This document shows positions 51,314-63,000 of a stretch of DNA of 64,000 bases, in pieces. The stretch is taken from positions 1 to 64,000 of the forward strand of contig JAISPG010000069.1 in NCBI GenBank assembly GCA_031275085.1, written 5' to 3'. The position numbers were made by a program, and so were the translations under genes. Position 1 is the first letter of the stretch. Every line of letters begins with the position of its first letter. The notes under the pieces are model-generated. The model saw only the letters and a list, made by a program, of their open reading frames with translations. It ran no database searches and was not told where the DNA came from. Origin of the DNA: Bacteroidales bacterium (GTDB lineage: Bacteria; Bacteroidota; Bacteroidia; Bacteroidales; ML635J-15).

Positions 51314-53896
51314 TTATTTAAGAATATTAAAAAGAATACCTAAACGTTGATAATTTATCTGATTGATAGACAAATAACTCAAATTTAAATTTTCAACTTT
51401 ATTTTTAGGTTTATATGTTATTGTTTTAGTTTGCCCCGGCAACACATTAAAATAATTATCCGAAAATATTCCTTCCGAATCATTGTCATATAAATATAAG
51501 TTCTTTATAAAAACATTACTGTTTATATTGATTTCCCAATAATTATCTTTTTTATGTGTGGTTATTTGCGGTTCCGCTTCAGGAAGTACCAACTGTTTGT
51601 TTTCACTTATTGTAAAACTACGTTGAGCTAAAGGCAACATGGATGAATTATCAACCAGTTCCAAAACGCCAAAAACTTTATAACTGTCTCTTGTAAAAAT
51701 ACTTTTCAAATAATCTGAAAAATGAACTTCAACAGCTTTTGATTTCGGAATTATCATTTGTATAGTATCTGTAAAAATAACTTTCCCGAAAAAATCAATT
51801 TGCTTCAGGATTACCGTACCATCTATATCTTTTGTTCTATGATTGGTTATAAAAAATTCAGGTTTTTCTTCTTTTTTGTCTATTACTGAGATATGTATAT
51901 CTTTAAATGAGTTTTTTGCAAAATAATATAACGCTTTAGGTATTTTATAATAATCGACTGCCGACCATGAAATTACAGGCCAGCAATCATTAAACTGCCA
52001 AAACAGGGTTCCCATACAATAAGGCATAGCAGAAAGATGTGCATCAAATGCTTTTTGTACTCCTTCAGCCTGAAGTACTTGGCTGGTATAAACATATTCA
52101 TCAAAATTATCCGGAATAAAATAATTCCGCCCCATATACTCTCTTATAGTTTCAAATCCTATGGGGTGCTTTTGATGAGTTTTTAAAGATGTGGAATATA
52201 AAAACAAAGAATCTTCCGGAATAAATTTTTTAAGTGATGAGATTTGCGGAAATCCCTGAAATCCATATTCACTCATAAATCTCCCGGTTTTATTATAATA
52301 CATATCAAAATCTTCCATACCCCACCAAACGCCCCAGTAATGAGAATCACCATGAGTACATGATTCTTTGTGCCCCCATCCGTACGTAGGAGAACTATCT
52401 ATATATTTTCGTTTTTTGTCATACTTTGCAATTGTATTTGGAATTATCTGCCGGAAAATTTTAATATAATCGTTCCATATCTTTAATGAGTCCTGATATG
52501 TTAAATCAAATTGTTTTTGCCATCCCCAGTCGAACCATCCGTTACTTACTTCGTTATTTCCACACCATAAAACTACTGACGGGTGATTAAATAATCTATT
52601 AACCTGATATGCTACTTCTTCTTCTACATTCCCGGAAAATTTTTCGTCGGCAGGATACATTGCACATGCAAACATAAAATCCTGCCATATCATTATCCCT
52701 AACGAATCACAAATGTTATAAAATTCATCATTTTCATAAATTCCTCCACCCCAGACCCTAAGCATATTAAAATTAGCATCTTTAGCCAATTCCAGCAGTT
52801 GTTTATAGTTTGAGTAAGAATTACGTCCGTTAAAATAGTCGGCAGGTATCCAATTAGCTCCTTTTGCAAATACAGGTATACCATTTAATATAAAATAAAA
52901 ATTTTGTCCTGTAGAATCTTTATCTGAATGAAATTCTATATTTCTGATCCCTATTTTTACATTTTTTTCTTCAATTCTGAATTTAGTACCGACCTGTATC
53001 TTTACATCATAAAGTTTTTGTTCTCCCAAACCATTACACCACCATAACCTGGGATTTTTCACAGGGAATTCAACCTGATAGGTATGCTTTCCTTCAAATA
53101 TTTCAAGTTTTTGATATAATGTGTCAAATTCGTTATGAGGGCTTATTATATGTATATCGCCGTTATAATAATTTTCCGATTCCAGTTCAATATTTGCAAC
53201 CATAAAAGCCACAGTGTCAGTAATTAGTTCTGCTTCTATATTAACATCGGTCATTCTAAGTTTCACCCATGAATTCAAATATACATCCTTAAATATTCCG
53301 GAAGTTTCAAAATCAGGAGCCCAATCCCACCCATACTGATATTGTGCCTTTCGGGTAAAAACCCTGTTATCAGGAATCGCAATTCCTGCTTCTGCAAATT
53401 TTTCAGCATTTATTTTCTTTGAAGGATAAATTACTACTTCCAGACGGTTTTCTTTTTGTTTAAGAGAATCAGCAATAGAGAAAACCCATTTTTTATGCAT
53501 ATTCTCTGTTTCCCCAATCTTTTTTCCATTAAGAAAAATATCTGTATATGTATCTAAGCCTTCAAATACTATTTCAAGATTACGTTCATAAAATTCATTT
53601 GATATAGTAAAATCTCTTCTATATCGCCAGGTTTCATCAGCAATCCAGGACATTTCCCCGGAATTGGTATCATAAAACGGGTCAGAGATTAAACCATGTT
53701 TCATCAGGTCGGTATGTATATTTCCCGGAACTTCAGCTTCGTACCAATTTCCTGTTTCAGGATAAAAAAACACCCACTTATCGTTAAGGTTTATCTTTTT
53801 TCTTGTTGATTGTTGTTGAATACAGGAACTGAATAATACAGTTGCAATTAAAAAAATTATTATTATTTTTGGGAAAGTAACTTTAAAATTAATCAT
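51314..53896 (-). CDS. Glycoside hydrolase family 2 beta-mannosidase lipoprotein
   Basis: 860 residues, lipobox LFSSC (Cys25). N-terminal sugar-binding domain with WFYPETGNWYEAEVPGNIHTDL-like start, TWRYRRDF and FTRKAQYQYGWDWAPDF, diagnostic of beta-mannosidases. The catalytic barrel has RVWGGGIYENDEFYNICD, the acid/base Glu in LWCGNNEVSNGW and the nucleophile Glu in FMSEYGFQGFPQ. It removes terminal beta-mannose, e.g. from N-glycan cores. Its ATG lies only 3 nt from the divergent GH20 gene. Confidence 0.93.
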   Translation of the reverse strand: MINFKVTFPKIIIIFLIATVLFSSCIQQQSTRKKINLNDKWVFFYPETGNWYEAEVPGNIHTDLMKHGLISDPFYDTNSGEMSWIADETWRYRRDFTISNEFYERNLEIVFEGLDTYTDIFLNGKKIGETENMHKKWVFSIADSLKQKENRLEVVIYPSKKINAEKFAEAGIAIPDNRVFTRKAQYQYGWDWAPDFETSGIFKDVYLNSWVKLRMTDVNIEAELITDTVAFMVANIELESENYYNGDIHIISPHNEFDTLYQKLEIFEGKHTYQVEFPVKNPRLWWCNGLGEQKLYDVKIQVGTKFRIEEKNVKIGIRNIEFHSDKDSTGQNFYFILNGIPVFAKGANWIPADYFNGRNSYSNYKQLLELAKDANFNMLRVWGGGIYENDEFYNICDSLGIMIWQDFMFACAMYPADEKFSGNVEEEVAYQVNRLFNHPSVVLWCGNNEVSNGWFDWGWQKQFDLTYQDSLKIWNDYIKIFRQIIPNTIAKYDKKRKYIDSSPTYGWGHKESCTHGDSHYWGVWWGMEDFDMYYNKTGRFMSEYGFQGFPQISSLKKFIPEDSLFLYSTSLKTHQKHPIGFETIREYMGRNYFIPDNFDEYVYTSQVLQAEGVQKAFDAHLSAMPYCMGTLFWQFNDCWPVISWSAVDYYKIPKALYYFAKNSFKDIHISVIDKKEEKPEFFITNHRTKDIDGTVILKQIDFFGKVIFTDTIQMIIPKSKAVEVHFSDYLKSIFTRDSYKVFGVLELVDNSSMLPLAQRSFTISENKQLVLPEAEPQITTHKKDNYWEININSNVFIKNLYLYDNDSEGIFSDNYFNVLPGQTKTITYKPKNKVENLNLSYLSINQINYQRLGILFNILK

Positions 53897-53899
53897 ATT

Positions 53900-55525
53900 A
53901 TGAAAAAAAGTTTATTTATATTTTTTATACTCTTAATTTTTATCTCTTGCAAAGATAAAAAAAACTATGAATTTACTAATGAAATAGTCCCTACTCCTGC
54001 TTTTGTAGAATTCGGCAAAAATGTACTTAATGTTTCGGATGAAATTTATATAATTTTTGAGGATAGCAGTGAAGATGGCAAAAAAATAACTGATTATTTA
54101 ACAAATTTTCTCTCAAAAAACTTTAGTCCAAAATTCATAAATGAGGCTCAGGATAAAAAAACAAATATTTTTATCAGTATTGATGAAGAACTTCCTGCAG
54201 AGACTTACAGTCTGGATATAGACAACAATGGGGTTTATTTAAAATCCGGTGATCATCGTGGATTGTTCTGGGGAATACAAACATTAAGGCAACTTTTTCC
54301 TGTGGAAATTGAAAAGAGTAAACTATCAGAAAATTTTGTTCTTCCTCATGTAAAGATTTTTGACAAACCTCAGTTCAGATATCGTGGAATGCATTTGGAT
54401 GTATGCAGACATTTTTTCTCAGTTGAAGATGTAAAAAGCTATATTGATCTGTTGGTCATGCATAAATTCAATACTTTTCACTTCCATCTCACAGATGACC
54501 AGGGATGGCGTGTTGACATCAAAGCCCTTCCAAAGCTTGCGGAAATAGCATCGCAAAGAAAAGAAACAGTAATAAAAAAGAATACAGGTATTTATGACGG
54601 TATTCCTTATGGCGGATATTTCACTCATGACGAAATCCGTGATATAGTAAAATATGCTGAAGACAGGTTCATTACTGTAATTCCGGAAATTGAAATGCCG
54701 GGACATGCTTTGGCAGCATTGAGTGCATATCCCGAAATAGGTTGTGTAGGAGGTTCATACGATGCTGCCACATCGTGGGGCGTATTCGATGATATATTTT
54801 GTGCCGGTAATGAAGAAACATTCCATTTTCTCGAAAAAGTAATAGATGAGATCTGTGAATTGTTTCCAAATTCTCCATATATTCATGTAGGCGGTGACGA
54901 AGCCCCAAAAGTAAGATGGGAAAAATGTCCTAAATGTCAAAAAAGGATTAAAGATGAAGGATTATCAAATGAACATGAGTTACAAAGTTATTTTGTTCAA
55001 AGAATGGAAAAATATATAAATTCCAAAGGTAAACGAATAATCGGCTGGGACGAAATTCTGGAAGGAGGCCTGGCTCCAAATGCAACTGTTATGTCGTGGC
55101 GGGGAGAAGAAGGTGGTATTGATGCCGCCCGACAAGGTCATGATTTTATAATGAATCCGACATCACATTGTTATTTTGATTATTATCAAAGTGAAGATAT
55201 TGATAACGAGCCTTTTGCTATATGCTGCCTTATTGATTGTGAAAAAATATACTATTGGGATCCTGTTCCCAATACATTAAGTAAAGATGAAAGAAAACAT
55301 ATGTTAGGCGTACAGGCAAATTTATGGACGGAATATATCCTGGACAGAGCACATATTCAATATATGGTATTACCAAGAATGGCGGTATTGTCGGAGGTTG
55401 CCTGGTCGAAAGCCCCACGAGATGATTATTCGGAATTTCAAAACAGGCTGCAAAGTTTATTCAAGCGATACGATGCTCTCGGATACAATTATGCAAAACA
55501 TGAGCTGATAACAGAAAAAAATTAA
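53900..55525 (+). CDS. Glycoside hydrolase family 20 beta-N-acetylhexosaminidase lipoprotein
   Basis: 541 residues with lipobox FISC (Cys17). N-terminal GH20b domain (about 25-145), then the barrel: RGMHLDVCRHFFS, HFHLTDDQGWRVDIK, PEIEMPGHALAAL, the catalytic Asp-Glu in HVGGDEAPKVRWEKC, and the closing WTEYI and LPRMAVLSEVAWS segments. It releases terminal GlcNAc or GalNAc by substrate-assisted catalysis. Divergent from the beta-mannosidase with 3 nt between start codons; together the enzymes suit trimming of N-glycan core sugars. Confidence 0.94.
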   Translation: MKKSLFIFFILLIFISCKDKKNYEFTNEIVPTPAFVEFGKNVLNVSDEIYIIFEDSSEDGKKITDYLTNFLSKNFSPKFINEAQDKKTNIFISIDEELPAETYSLDIDNNGVYLKSGDHRGLFWGIQTLRQLFPVEIEKSKLSENFVLPHVKIFDKPQFRYRGMHLDVCRHFFSVEDVKSYIDLLVMHKFNTFHFHLTDDQGWRVDIKALPKLAEIASQRKETVIKKNTGIYDGIPYGGYFTHDEIRDIVKYAEDRFITVIPEIEMPGHALAALSAYPEIGCVGGSYDAATSWGVFDDIFCAGNEETFHFLEKVIDEICELFPNSPYIHVGGDEAPKVRWEKCPKCQKRIKDEGLSNEHELQSYFVQRMEKYINSKGKRIIGWDEILEGGLAPNATVMSWRGEEGGIDAARQGHDFIMNPTSHCYFDYYQSEDIDNEPFAICCLIDCEKIYYWDPVPNTLSKDERKHMLGVQANLWTEYILDRAHIQYMVLPRMAVLSEVAWSKAPRDDYSEFQNRLQSLFKRYDALGYNYAKHELITEKN

Positions 55526-55688
55526 AAGTTTTTAATTAAATTTCATATTCCAATTTTGAGAATTAATATAATAATAAAGCGAGTAAAAAATTGTTTAGAA
55601 TTAAGAATTACCACTTAAAGCATTGTGAATCAACACAAAAAGCAGGTGAAGATTTTTTATAAAACTGTGGATTTCGTTTTATGTTTAT

Positions 55689-55731
55689 GTGGATTTCGTG
55701 GATTTTGCTTTGCAAAATCCACGAAATCCAC
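55689..55731. terminator. Perfect 20-bp hairpin between convergent genes
   Basis: Arms 55689-55708 and 55712-55731 are perfectly complementary with a TTT loop; apex TTTTGC-TTT-GCAAAA. Same apex as the hairpin at 7959-7997, also between convergent genes. A poor U-tract follows, so a dispersed structural repeat is an alternative. Confidence 0.6.
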
Positions 55732-55859
55732 ATTTTGTTACGGGTTTAAATATGTTTTCCTATATTAAGATTGGCTTTTTCTTCTTAATTTCTTACATTA
55801 ATCCAGCATTATCATCCTAGTTTAGTAGCAAAAAATAAGATTCTTTTAAGAAATATTCA

Positions 55860-55890
55860 AATAAAAAAGCTCCGGAATATCCGAAGCTTT
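55860..55890 (-). terminator. Rho-independent terminator of rpmE2
   Basis: Arms AAAGCTCCGGA (55866-55876) and TCCGAAGCTTT (55880-55890), one mismatch, ATA loop; on the minus strand the stem is followed by a run of T. Confidence 0.85.
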
Positions 55891-55915
55891 ATATTATTAA
55901 CTTTAAATTAATCTA

Positions 55916-56185
55916 TTATTTTGATTGATTACGTTGATCAAGATGTTTCTGATAACGGTTACGGAATTTATCAACACGCCCTGCAGTATCAACCAGTTTA
56001 ATTTTACCGGTATAAAACGGGTGAGATGTATTAGATATTTCTAATTTATACAATGGGTATTCTACTCCGTCTACTTCAATTGTTTCTTTTGTATTAGCGG
56101 TTGATTTCGTGATAAACACGTTGTCGTTTGACATATCTTTAAATGCCACTAAACGATATCTTTCCGGATGTATGTCTTTTTTCAT
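55916..56185 (-). CDS. rpmE2: 50S ribosomal protein L31 type B
   Basis: 89 residues. [21 protein letters not shown] and [28 protein letters not shown] are the L31 type B signature. It lacks the CxxC zinc motif of type A L31; such zinc-free forms are the usual or zinc-starvation version. The protein bridges the ribosomal subunits. Monocistronic, with a consensus promoter (56220-56250) and a strong terminator. Confidence 0.97.
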   Translation of the reverse strand: MKKDIHPERYRLVAFKDMSNDNVFITKSTANTKETIEVDGVEYPLYKLEISNTSHPFYTGKIKLVDTAGRVDKFRNRYQKHLDQRNQSK

Positions 56186-56219
56186 TTGAGTAAATATTTT
56201 AATATCTTCAATTGGGTTG

Positions 56220-56250
56220 CAAAGGTAATACTTAAAATCTTATTTGCAAA
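56220..56250 (-). promoter_or_regulatory. Consensus promoter of rpmE2
   Basis: Minus-strand TTTG (56250-56247), 19 nt, TACCTTTG (56227-56220): full match to TTTG-N19-TAnnTTTG. Leader about 30 nt. Confidence 0.8.
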
Positions 56251-56405
56251 ATATATTTCTTAAATTTTTAAAATTTTATTTTTCAGTAAATTAATTTACA
56301 AATTAAAAACAATAAAAAAATTATTACAAAGTTATTAACACATAACATTTTTAAAATTTATGTACAATACATATTAAAATTTCAAACTAATTTAATATGT
56401 TTTTT

Positions 56406-56413
56406 TATTTTTG
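56406..56413 (+). promoter_or_regulatory. Promoter -7 box for ruvA-sprA
   Basis: TATTTTTG, a full match to TAnnTTTG, 22 nt before the ruvA ATG; a TTTC at 56380-56383 is a possible -33 element. Confidence 0.5.
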
Positions 56414-56435
56414 CAAGGATTAATTTTAATATTAA

Positions 56436-57020
56436 ATGCTGGAATACATAAAAGGATTGCTTGTTGAGTTAACTCCTACAAATGCAATTATTGAAAATAA
56501 TGATTTAGGTTATTGTATCAACATAAGCCTTAATACTTATTCTGGATTAAAAAAAGGGCAGGAATGTAAATTATATCTTCATGAAATAATACGTGAAGAT
56601 TCTCATTCTTTATATGGTTTTGCGGAGAAACAAGAGCGGGAACTATTCAGAGCATTAATTTCTGTCAGCGGCGTTGGAGCAAATACTGCACGTTTAATTT
56701 TGTCTTCTGTAAATACCAGGGATCTGGTAAAAGCAATCACAGAAAACGATGTAAACTCATTAAAAAGTGTTAAGGGCATTGGCATTAAAACAGCACAAAG
56801 AATAATTCTGGATTTGCGGGATAAATTATCCGGTACCGAAATAGAAAATATTCAAATTTTTGGTACTGTAAACAATACTTTACAGAAAGATGCGTTAACA
56901 GCATTGACAATGTTAGGTTTTTCGAAACCTGCAATAGAAAAAGTATTAACTAAACTATTAAAAGAAAACAGTGATCTTCCTCTAGAAGAGCTTGTTAAGC
57001 TTGCATTAAACTATTTATAA
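56436..57020 (+). CDS. ruvA: Holliday junction DNA helicase subunit RuvA
   Basis: 194 residues. Domain I starts MLEYIKGLLVELTPTNAIIE and includes the acidic-pin region; domain II has the two helix-hairpin-helix motifs LISVSGVGANTARLIL and LKSVKGIGIKTAQRIILDLRDKL; domain III (KDALTALTMLGFSKPAIEKV) binds RuvB. The tetramer clamps Holliday junctions for branch migration. Followed immediately by sprA in the same frame, the order found in many Bacteroidota. Confidence 0.97.
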   Translation: MLEYIKGLLVELTPTNAIIENNDLGYCINISLNTYSGLKKGQECKLYLHEIIREDSHSLYGFAEKQERELFRALISVSGVGANTARLILSSVNTRDLVKAITENDVNSLKSVKGIGIKTAQRIILDLRDKLSGTEIENIQIFGTVNNTLQKDALTALTMLGFSKPAIEKVLTKLLKENSDLPLEELVKLALNYL

Positions 57021-57023
57021 ACT

Positions 57024-60000
57024 TTGGTAGGAAAGATTTTTAAATACACATTTTTTGGAGGATTGATGCTTACATTAGTATCAATTATTTTTCCATCAAG
57101 TGCAGGGATAAACGATTTCTTCGGAGGATTATCCATACCTGATAATTATGACCTGCACCTTGACGACACAATCAAAGATGTAAATCTTCAGTATCCAATA
57201 CCTTCAGGAAATGTTAATCCTACGGAAGATAAAGACAGAAGTCCCCTATATGGTAGTGATCCTTCAAATGTAAAGACAGAAATTATATACGATCCTGAGA
57301 CCAACGAGTATCTTTTCATTAAAAAGGTAGGTGATGATATTTATGACACTCCTTATCCCGTAAGTTTTGATGAATATCTTGACTATGATTTCGATAATGC
57401 AATGAAATCATACTGGAGACAAAGATCAAAAAGTGATGTTTCCGAAAGAAGAGACACATTTATACCTAAATTAGAAGTTGGCGGTGAAATTTTTGACAGG
57501 ATTTTCGGAGGCAATACAATAAACATTAATCCGCGCGGATCTGCAGAACTTACTTTAGGGATAAAATATAACAATACAAATACCCCAGGACTTTCAAAAA
57601 GAGAAAGAAGAAATACGACTTTCACTTTTAAAGAAAGTATAAACATGAGTGTCATAGGTCAGATCGGAGATAAAATGAAAGTTGATATAAAATATGATAC
57701 AGAAGCAGCTTTCGATTTTCAAAATTCAGTAAAATTAGAATATACCGGAAATGAAGATGAAATAATTCAAAAAATAGAAGCCGGTAATGTATCATTACCG
57801 CTTTCCGGGACTCTGATCTCTGGCGGTCAAAGTTTGTTCGGGTTTAAAACAGAGCTTAAATTCGGAAAACTAACAATGACAGGAGTTTTCTCTCAAAAGA
57901 AAAGTGAATCATCAGTAATAAATGTAGAAGGAGGTGCTCAAACAAAAGAATTTGAGATTAAAGCAGATGATTACGAACCTAATAAACACTACTTTTTATC
58001 TCACTACTTCAAAGAAAACTATGACAGGGCTTTGGCAAATCTTCCTGTAATAACCAGCGGAATAAATATTACACGCATAGAAGTATGGGTAACAAACCGT
58101 TCCGGAAATTTTGAGAATTCACGTAATATCGTTGCATTTGCCGACCTCGGAGAAAGTAACGACAACAATATACAATCAAGTCAGGTTATAATGGCAAATG
58201 GGATTACCCAAACATATCCTCCTGAAAACGGGATAAACATATTAGGAACCCTAGCAACAAATAATCCCAGTATAAGGGATATTAATTCCGTAGGAAATGT
58301 TCTTATGGGATATGACATGACAGGAGGAGTTGAATATGAAAAAATTGAATCTGCAAGGTTGCTTACATCTTCCGAGTATACTGTTAATGAACAATTAGGA
58401 TATATATCATTGAACTCTACTTTAACGACAGATCAGGTTCTTGCCGTAGCATTTGAATACACATTAGGGGGCAATGTTTACAAAGTAGGTGAATTCTCGA
58501 ATTCTGCTATAACAGCACCCCAATCTCTCATATTGAAACTAATAAAAGGTACAGCTTTCACTCCTCAGTTAAAGACATGGTCTCTGATGATGAGAAACAT
58601 TTATTATATGAGAACATATCAAATGTCAAGTGAGGATTTTTGGCTTGATATCATGTATACAAATGATAAGACAGGAACTGACATTAACTATTTACCGGCA
58701 GGTAAGATTAATGAAACACGACTACTTACTGTTCTAAATCTCGACAATTTAAACTCTCAACAAGATCCATATCCTGATGGAGTCTTTGACTATATCGAAG
58801 GTATAACTGCCAACTCCCAGAACGGAAGGATTATCTTTCCCGTAAGAGAACCGTTTGGTTCATATTTGAAGGGAAAAATAACCGGAGGTGATCCAACATT
58901 AAATTCGGTAGCAAATCAATATGTTTTTCAGGAACTTTATGACAGTACGCAAAGTACGGCACAACAAATTGCAGAAAAAAATAAATTTAAATTAAAGGGA
59001 AAATATAAATCATCAGGAGGAAGTGAGATCCCTCTTAATGCCATCGATATCCCTCAGGGAAGTGTTAAAGTTACTGCCGGAGCACAAGAGTTAGTTGAAA
59101 ATGTCCATTATACCGTAGATTATAATTTAGGTAGAGTTAAAATAATTGATGCAGCAATACTTGAAGCAGGAACACCTTTGCAAATATCCCTGGAAAGTAA
59201 TTCAATGTTTAATACAATAACCAAAACATTGGTTGGAGCTCATCTAAACTATGAATTTTCCAAAGATTTTAACGTTGGTGCAACCATCCTGAATATGACA
59301 GAAAAACCTTTAACAAGTAAGGTCAATATAGGAGATGAGCCAATGTCGAACACCATATGGGGGGTGAACGCATCCTACCGTACTGATGCTCCATTTTTAA
59401 CAAAAGCTATAGATTTCCTGCCTTTCATTGAGACAAAAGAAATGTCCACATTAACAATGACAGGAGAATTTGCTCACCTGATTCCGGGGCATTCCAGAGC
59501 TATTGAAAAAGATGGGAACGCATATATTGACGATTTTGAAGGAAGTAAAACATCTTATGATATAAAATATTTTTCAGGATGGTCTTTAGCCAGTACTCCG
59601 ACAGATTCGGTAATGTTCCCTGAAGGCAGGTTATCAAATGATCTTAGGTATGGTTATAACAGGGCTAAATTAGCATGGTACTATATTAATTCTTCTTTCT
59701 ATGACAATAGCAGAGTAGTTAATAATGAACAATTATCAAGCCATTATGTAAGACAAATTTATGAAAAAGAAATTTTTCCTAACAGGGAAAATGCAAACGG
59801 AAATTACCCAAACGTACTGAATGCCTTAAATCTGGCTTTTTATCCAAAAGAAAAAGGTCCTTATAATTATAACGTTCAAGATCTGGGAGCTGATGGTCTG
59901 TTCACAAATCCTCAAACAAAATGGGGTGGTATAATGAGACAACTATCACAAAAAGATTTTGAAGAAATGAATATCGAATACATAGAATTCTGGTTGATGG

Positions 60001-63000
60001 ACCCGTTCGTTGAAAATGAAAATAATCCCGGAGGGGATCTTTATTTCAACCTTGGAGACATTTCCGAAGATGTATTAAAAGACGGACGTAAATCTTTTGA
60101 ACACGGACTTCCTACTCCTGTAAACAATTATCCTGTAGATACTTCGGTATGGGGTATAATTTCAAAAATACAATCATTAACAAACATATTTGAGAATGAC
60201 GCAGAAGTGTTAAAAGCACAGGATGTCGGATTAGACGGACTAAGTGATGAAAATGAAAGATTTTTCTTCAGTGATTACCTCAGACAAATCGAAATAAAAC
60301 ACGGGGCGGGCTCTCCTGCTTACCAACAAGCTTATGAAGATCCTTCCAATGATAATTTCCATTATTATTTGGGGTCGGATTATGATAGTGAAGGATTTGG
60401 AATTTTGGAACGTTATAAAAAATGGAACGGTCTTGAAGGAAATACTCCTGCAAATTCTAATGAAGCCGGAAAACTTACTCCCGATGTAGAAGACATTAAT
60501 GGCGACTACACTCTAAACGAAAGTGAAAATTATTTTCAATATAAAGTAAGTATCCGTAAAGAAGATCTTGAAGTAGGCAGAAACTTTATTACAGATAAAA
60601 TAAAAGTAACATCAACTTTTGAAAATGATCAAAAATCGGAAGTAGAATGGTACCAGTTTAAAATTCCTATATACGATTATGAAAAAAGAATCGGTCTTAT
60701 CAGAGATTTTAAATCAATACGATTCATGAGAATGTTCATGCATAATTTTTCTGATGAAACAATCCTGCGTTTTGCTACTTTAGATTTAGTAAGAGGAGAA
60801 TGGCGTAAATATTCCGATTCTTTCCTGCAACCGGGTGAATATATTGTTGATGAACTTACTGAAACTCCATTTGAAGTCAGTGCAGTAAATATTGAAGAAA
60901 ATTCAAAAAAAGAACCGGTAAACTATGTACTGCCTCCGGGAATAACCAGAGAAACAAGTCCGATGTCTCCACAATTGAACCAGCTGAATGAGCAGGCAAT
61001 GTCATTAAAAGTATTGGACCTGCAAGATGGCGATGCTAGGGCAGTATACAAAAACGTAAGTCTGGATGTCCGTAAATATCTTGTATTAAAAATGTTTATA
61101 CATGCAGAATCAGTTCCAAACTATCCTGATATTGATAATGGAGATTTAAGCGTATTTGTACGACTGGGAACTGATTATAAAAATAATTATTACGAATATG
61201 AAATACCCCTTGTCGTAACAGAACCGGGTGTATATGACGGTTCGGCAGATGTTAATTCTGAAGACAGAAAAGCTGTGTGGCCCGAAGAAAATAATCTTAA
61301 CCTGGAATTCAGCATTTTACAGGATTTAAAACAAGAAAGGAATGAACGTTTACGCGAAGGAGACGGAAGTATAAGTCTTACCAGATTATACTCCGTTATG
61401 AATGGTGACCATAAAGTCAGTATCATGGGAAATCCTAATCTGGCTAATGTGCAAACAATTATGATAGGGATACGAAATCCTAAAAAAGTTTCAAATTCAG
61501 GAACAGATGACGGATTATCAAAATCCGGAGAAATATGGGTAAATGAACTAAGATTATCAAATTTCGATGAAAAAGGCGGTTGGGCAGCTAATGCCAGAGT
61601 AACAGCAAAACTTGCCGATTTTGGGACTGTAACTCTGGCAGGTAGTACAAGTAAACCAGGATTCGGTTCAATTAATCAAAAAATCGGAGATCTTCAAAAA
61701 GAAGAAATAAACAGATATGATATTTCGGCTAATTTTGAGTTAGGAAAGTTCTTTCCCGAAAAATTCAATGTAAGAATTCCTCTTTACATGGCAATTTCCG
61801 AAAATGTTGTCAATCCGGAATATAATCCTCTGGATCCCGATGTACTTTTTAAAGCAACTTTATCAGATCCTACTTTATCCAAAGAAGAAAAGGATAGTAT
61901 AAAGCGTATTAGCCAGGAATATACCAAGCGGAAAAGTATCAATTTTAATAATGTCAAAGTAAATAAAACTTCCGGTGAACCCAGAATATATGACCTGGCA
62001 AACTGGTCATTCAGTTATGGATATAACGAATCTTTCTACAGAGATATAAATACCGAACATAATATTAACAAGACATATACAGGATCAATTTTCTATAATT
62101 ACAATGCAACTCCAAAAATAGTTGAACCATTTAAAAATGTAAACGCTTTTAAAAGCAAGCATTTACAAATATTAAGGGATTTTAATTTTTATTATTTGCC
62201 TTCACAAATATCTTTCCGGACAAATATGAACCGGCAATACGGAGAAACACAATTAAGAAATATCTATAGTCCCGAAACTCCTTTACCCGAAAGTGTAATA
62301 AAAAATTTCATTTGGGTCAGACAATATGATCTAAAATATAATTTATCTAAAAATCTAAAATTTGAATTTTCTGCAACCAATAATGCAAGAATTGACGAAA
62401 AGGAAGGTAAAATGCACAAAGATCTTGATACTTATCAAGAAATGAAAGATACAATCTGGCAAAATATCAAAAGATTCGGAAGAAATACCCAATATCACCA
62501 GCAATGGGACGTTACATATAACATACCAATAAATAAAATACCTATTTTTAACTGGATCACTGCCAATGCAAGGTATTCCGGAACATACGACTGGACTGCC
62601 AGTCCTTTGCTCAGAACAGACACTATAACATTAGGAAATACTTTACAAAACGGAAATGTTATTTCGTTAAATACACAATTTAATCTCCTCAATCTTTATA
62701 ATAAAATAAAATACCTGGATGATGTAAATAAAAAATACAGGGGACGACAAACGGCGCGACAGCCCAAAAAAGAAATCGAAACTGTAACATATACCGCAGA
62801 AAGAGTTGATTTTAAAGAAGGTAGGACTAAAAATATCACTCACGGACTTAAAACAGAAGATGTTACGATAAAAGTAACTACTGACGGACGTGATGTAAGA
62901 GGAGAAACTGTTATATTAGATAAAAATAAAGTATCTTTTACCACAGCTGAAGATATTGCTAATGCACAAATTGTCATTACGGGAAAACGGGAAAAAACGG

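Larger units (their letters stand above)
55526..55915. other. Intergenic region between GH20 and rpmE2
   Basis: About 390 nt, AT-rich, between convergent genes. It holds the hairpin at 55689-55731, a partial upstream copy of its arm (GTGGATTTCGT near 55667) and the rpmE2 terminator at 55866-55890. No gene seen. Confidence 0.6.
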
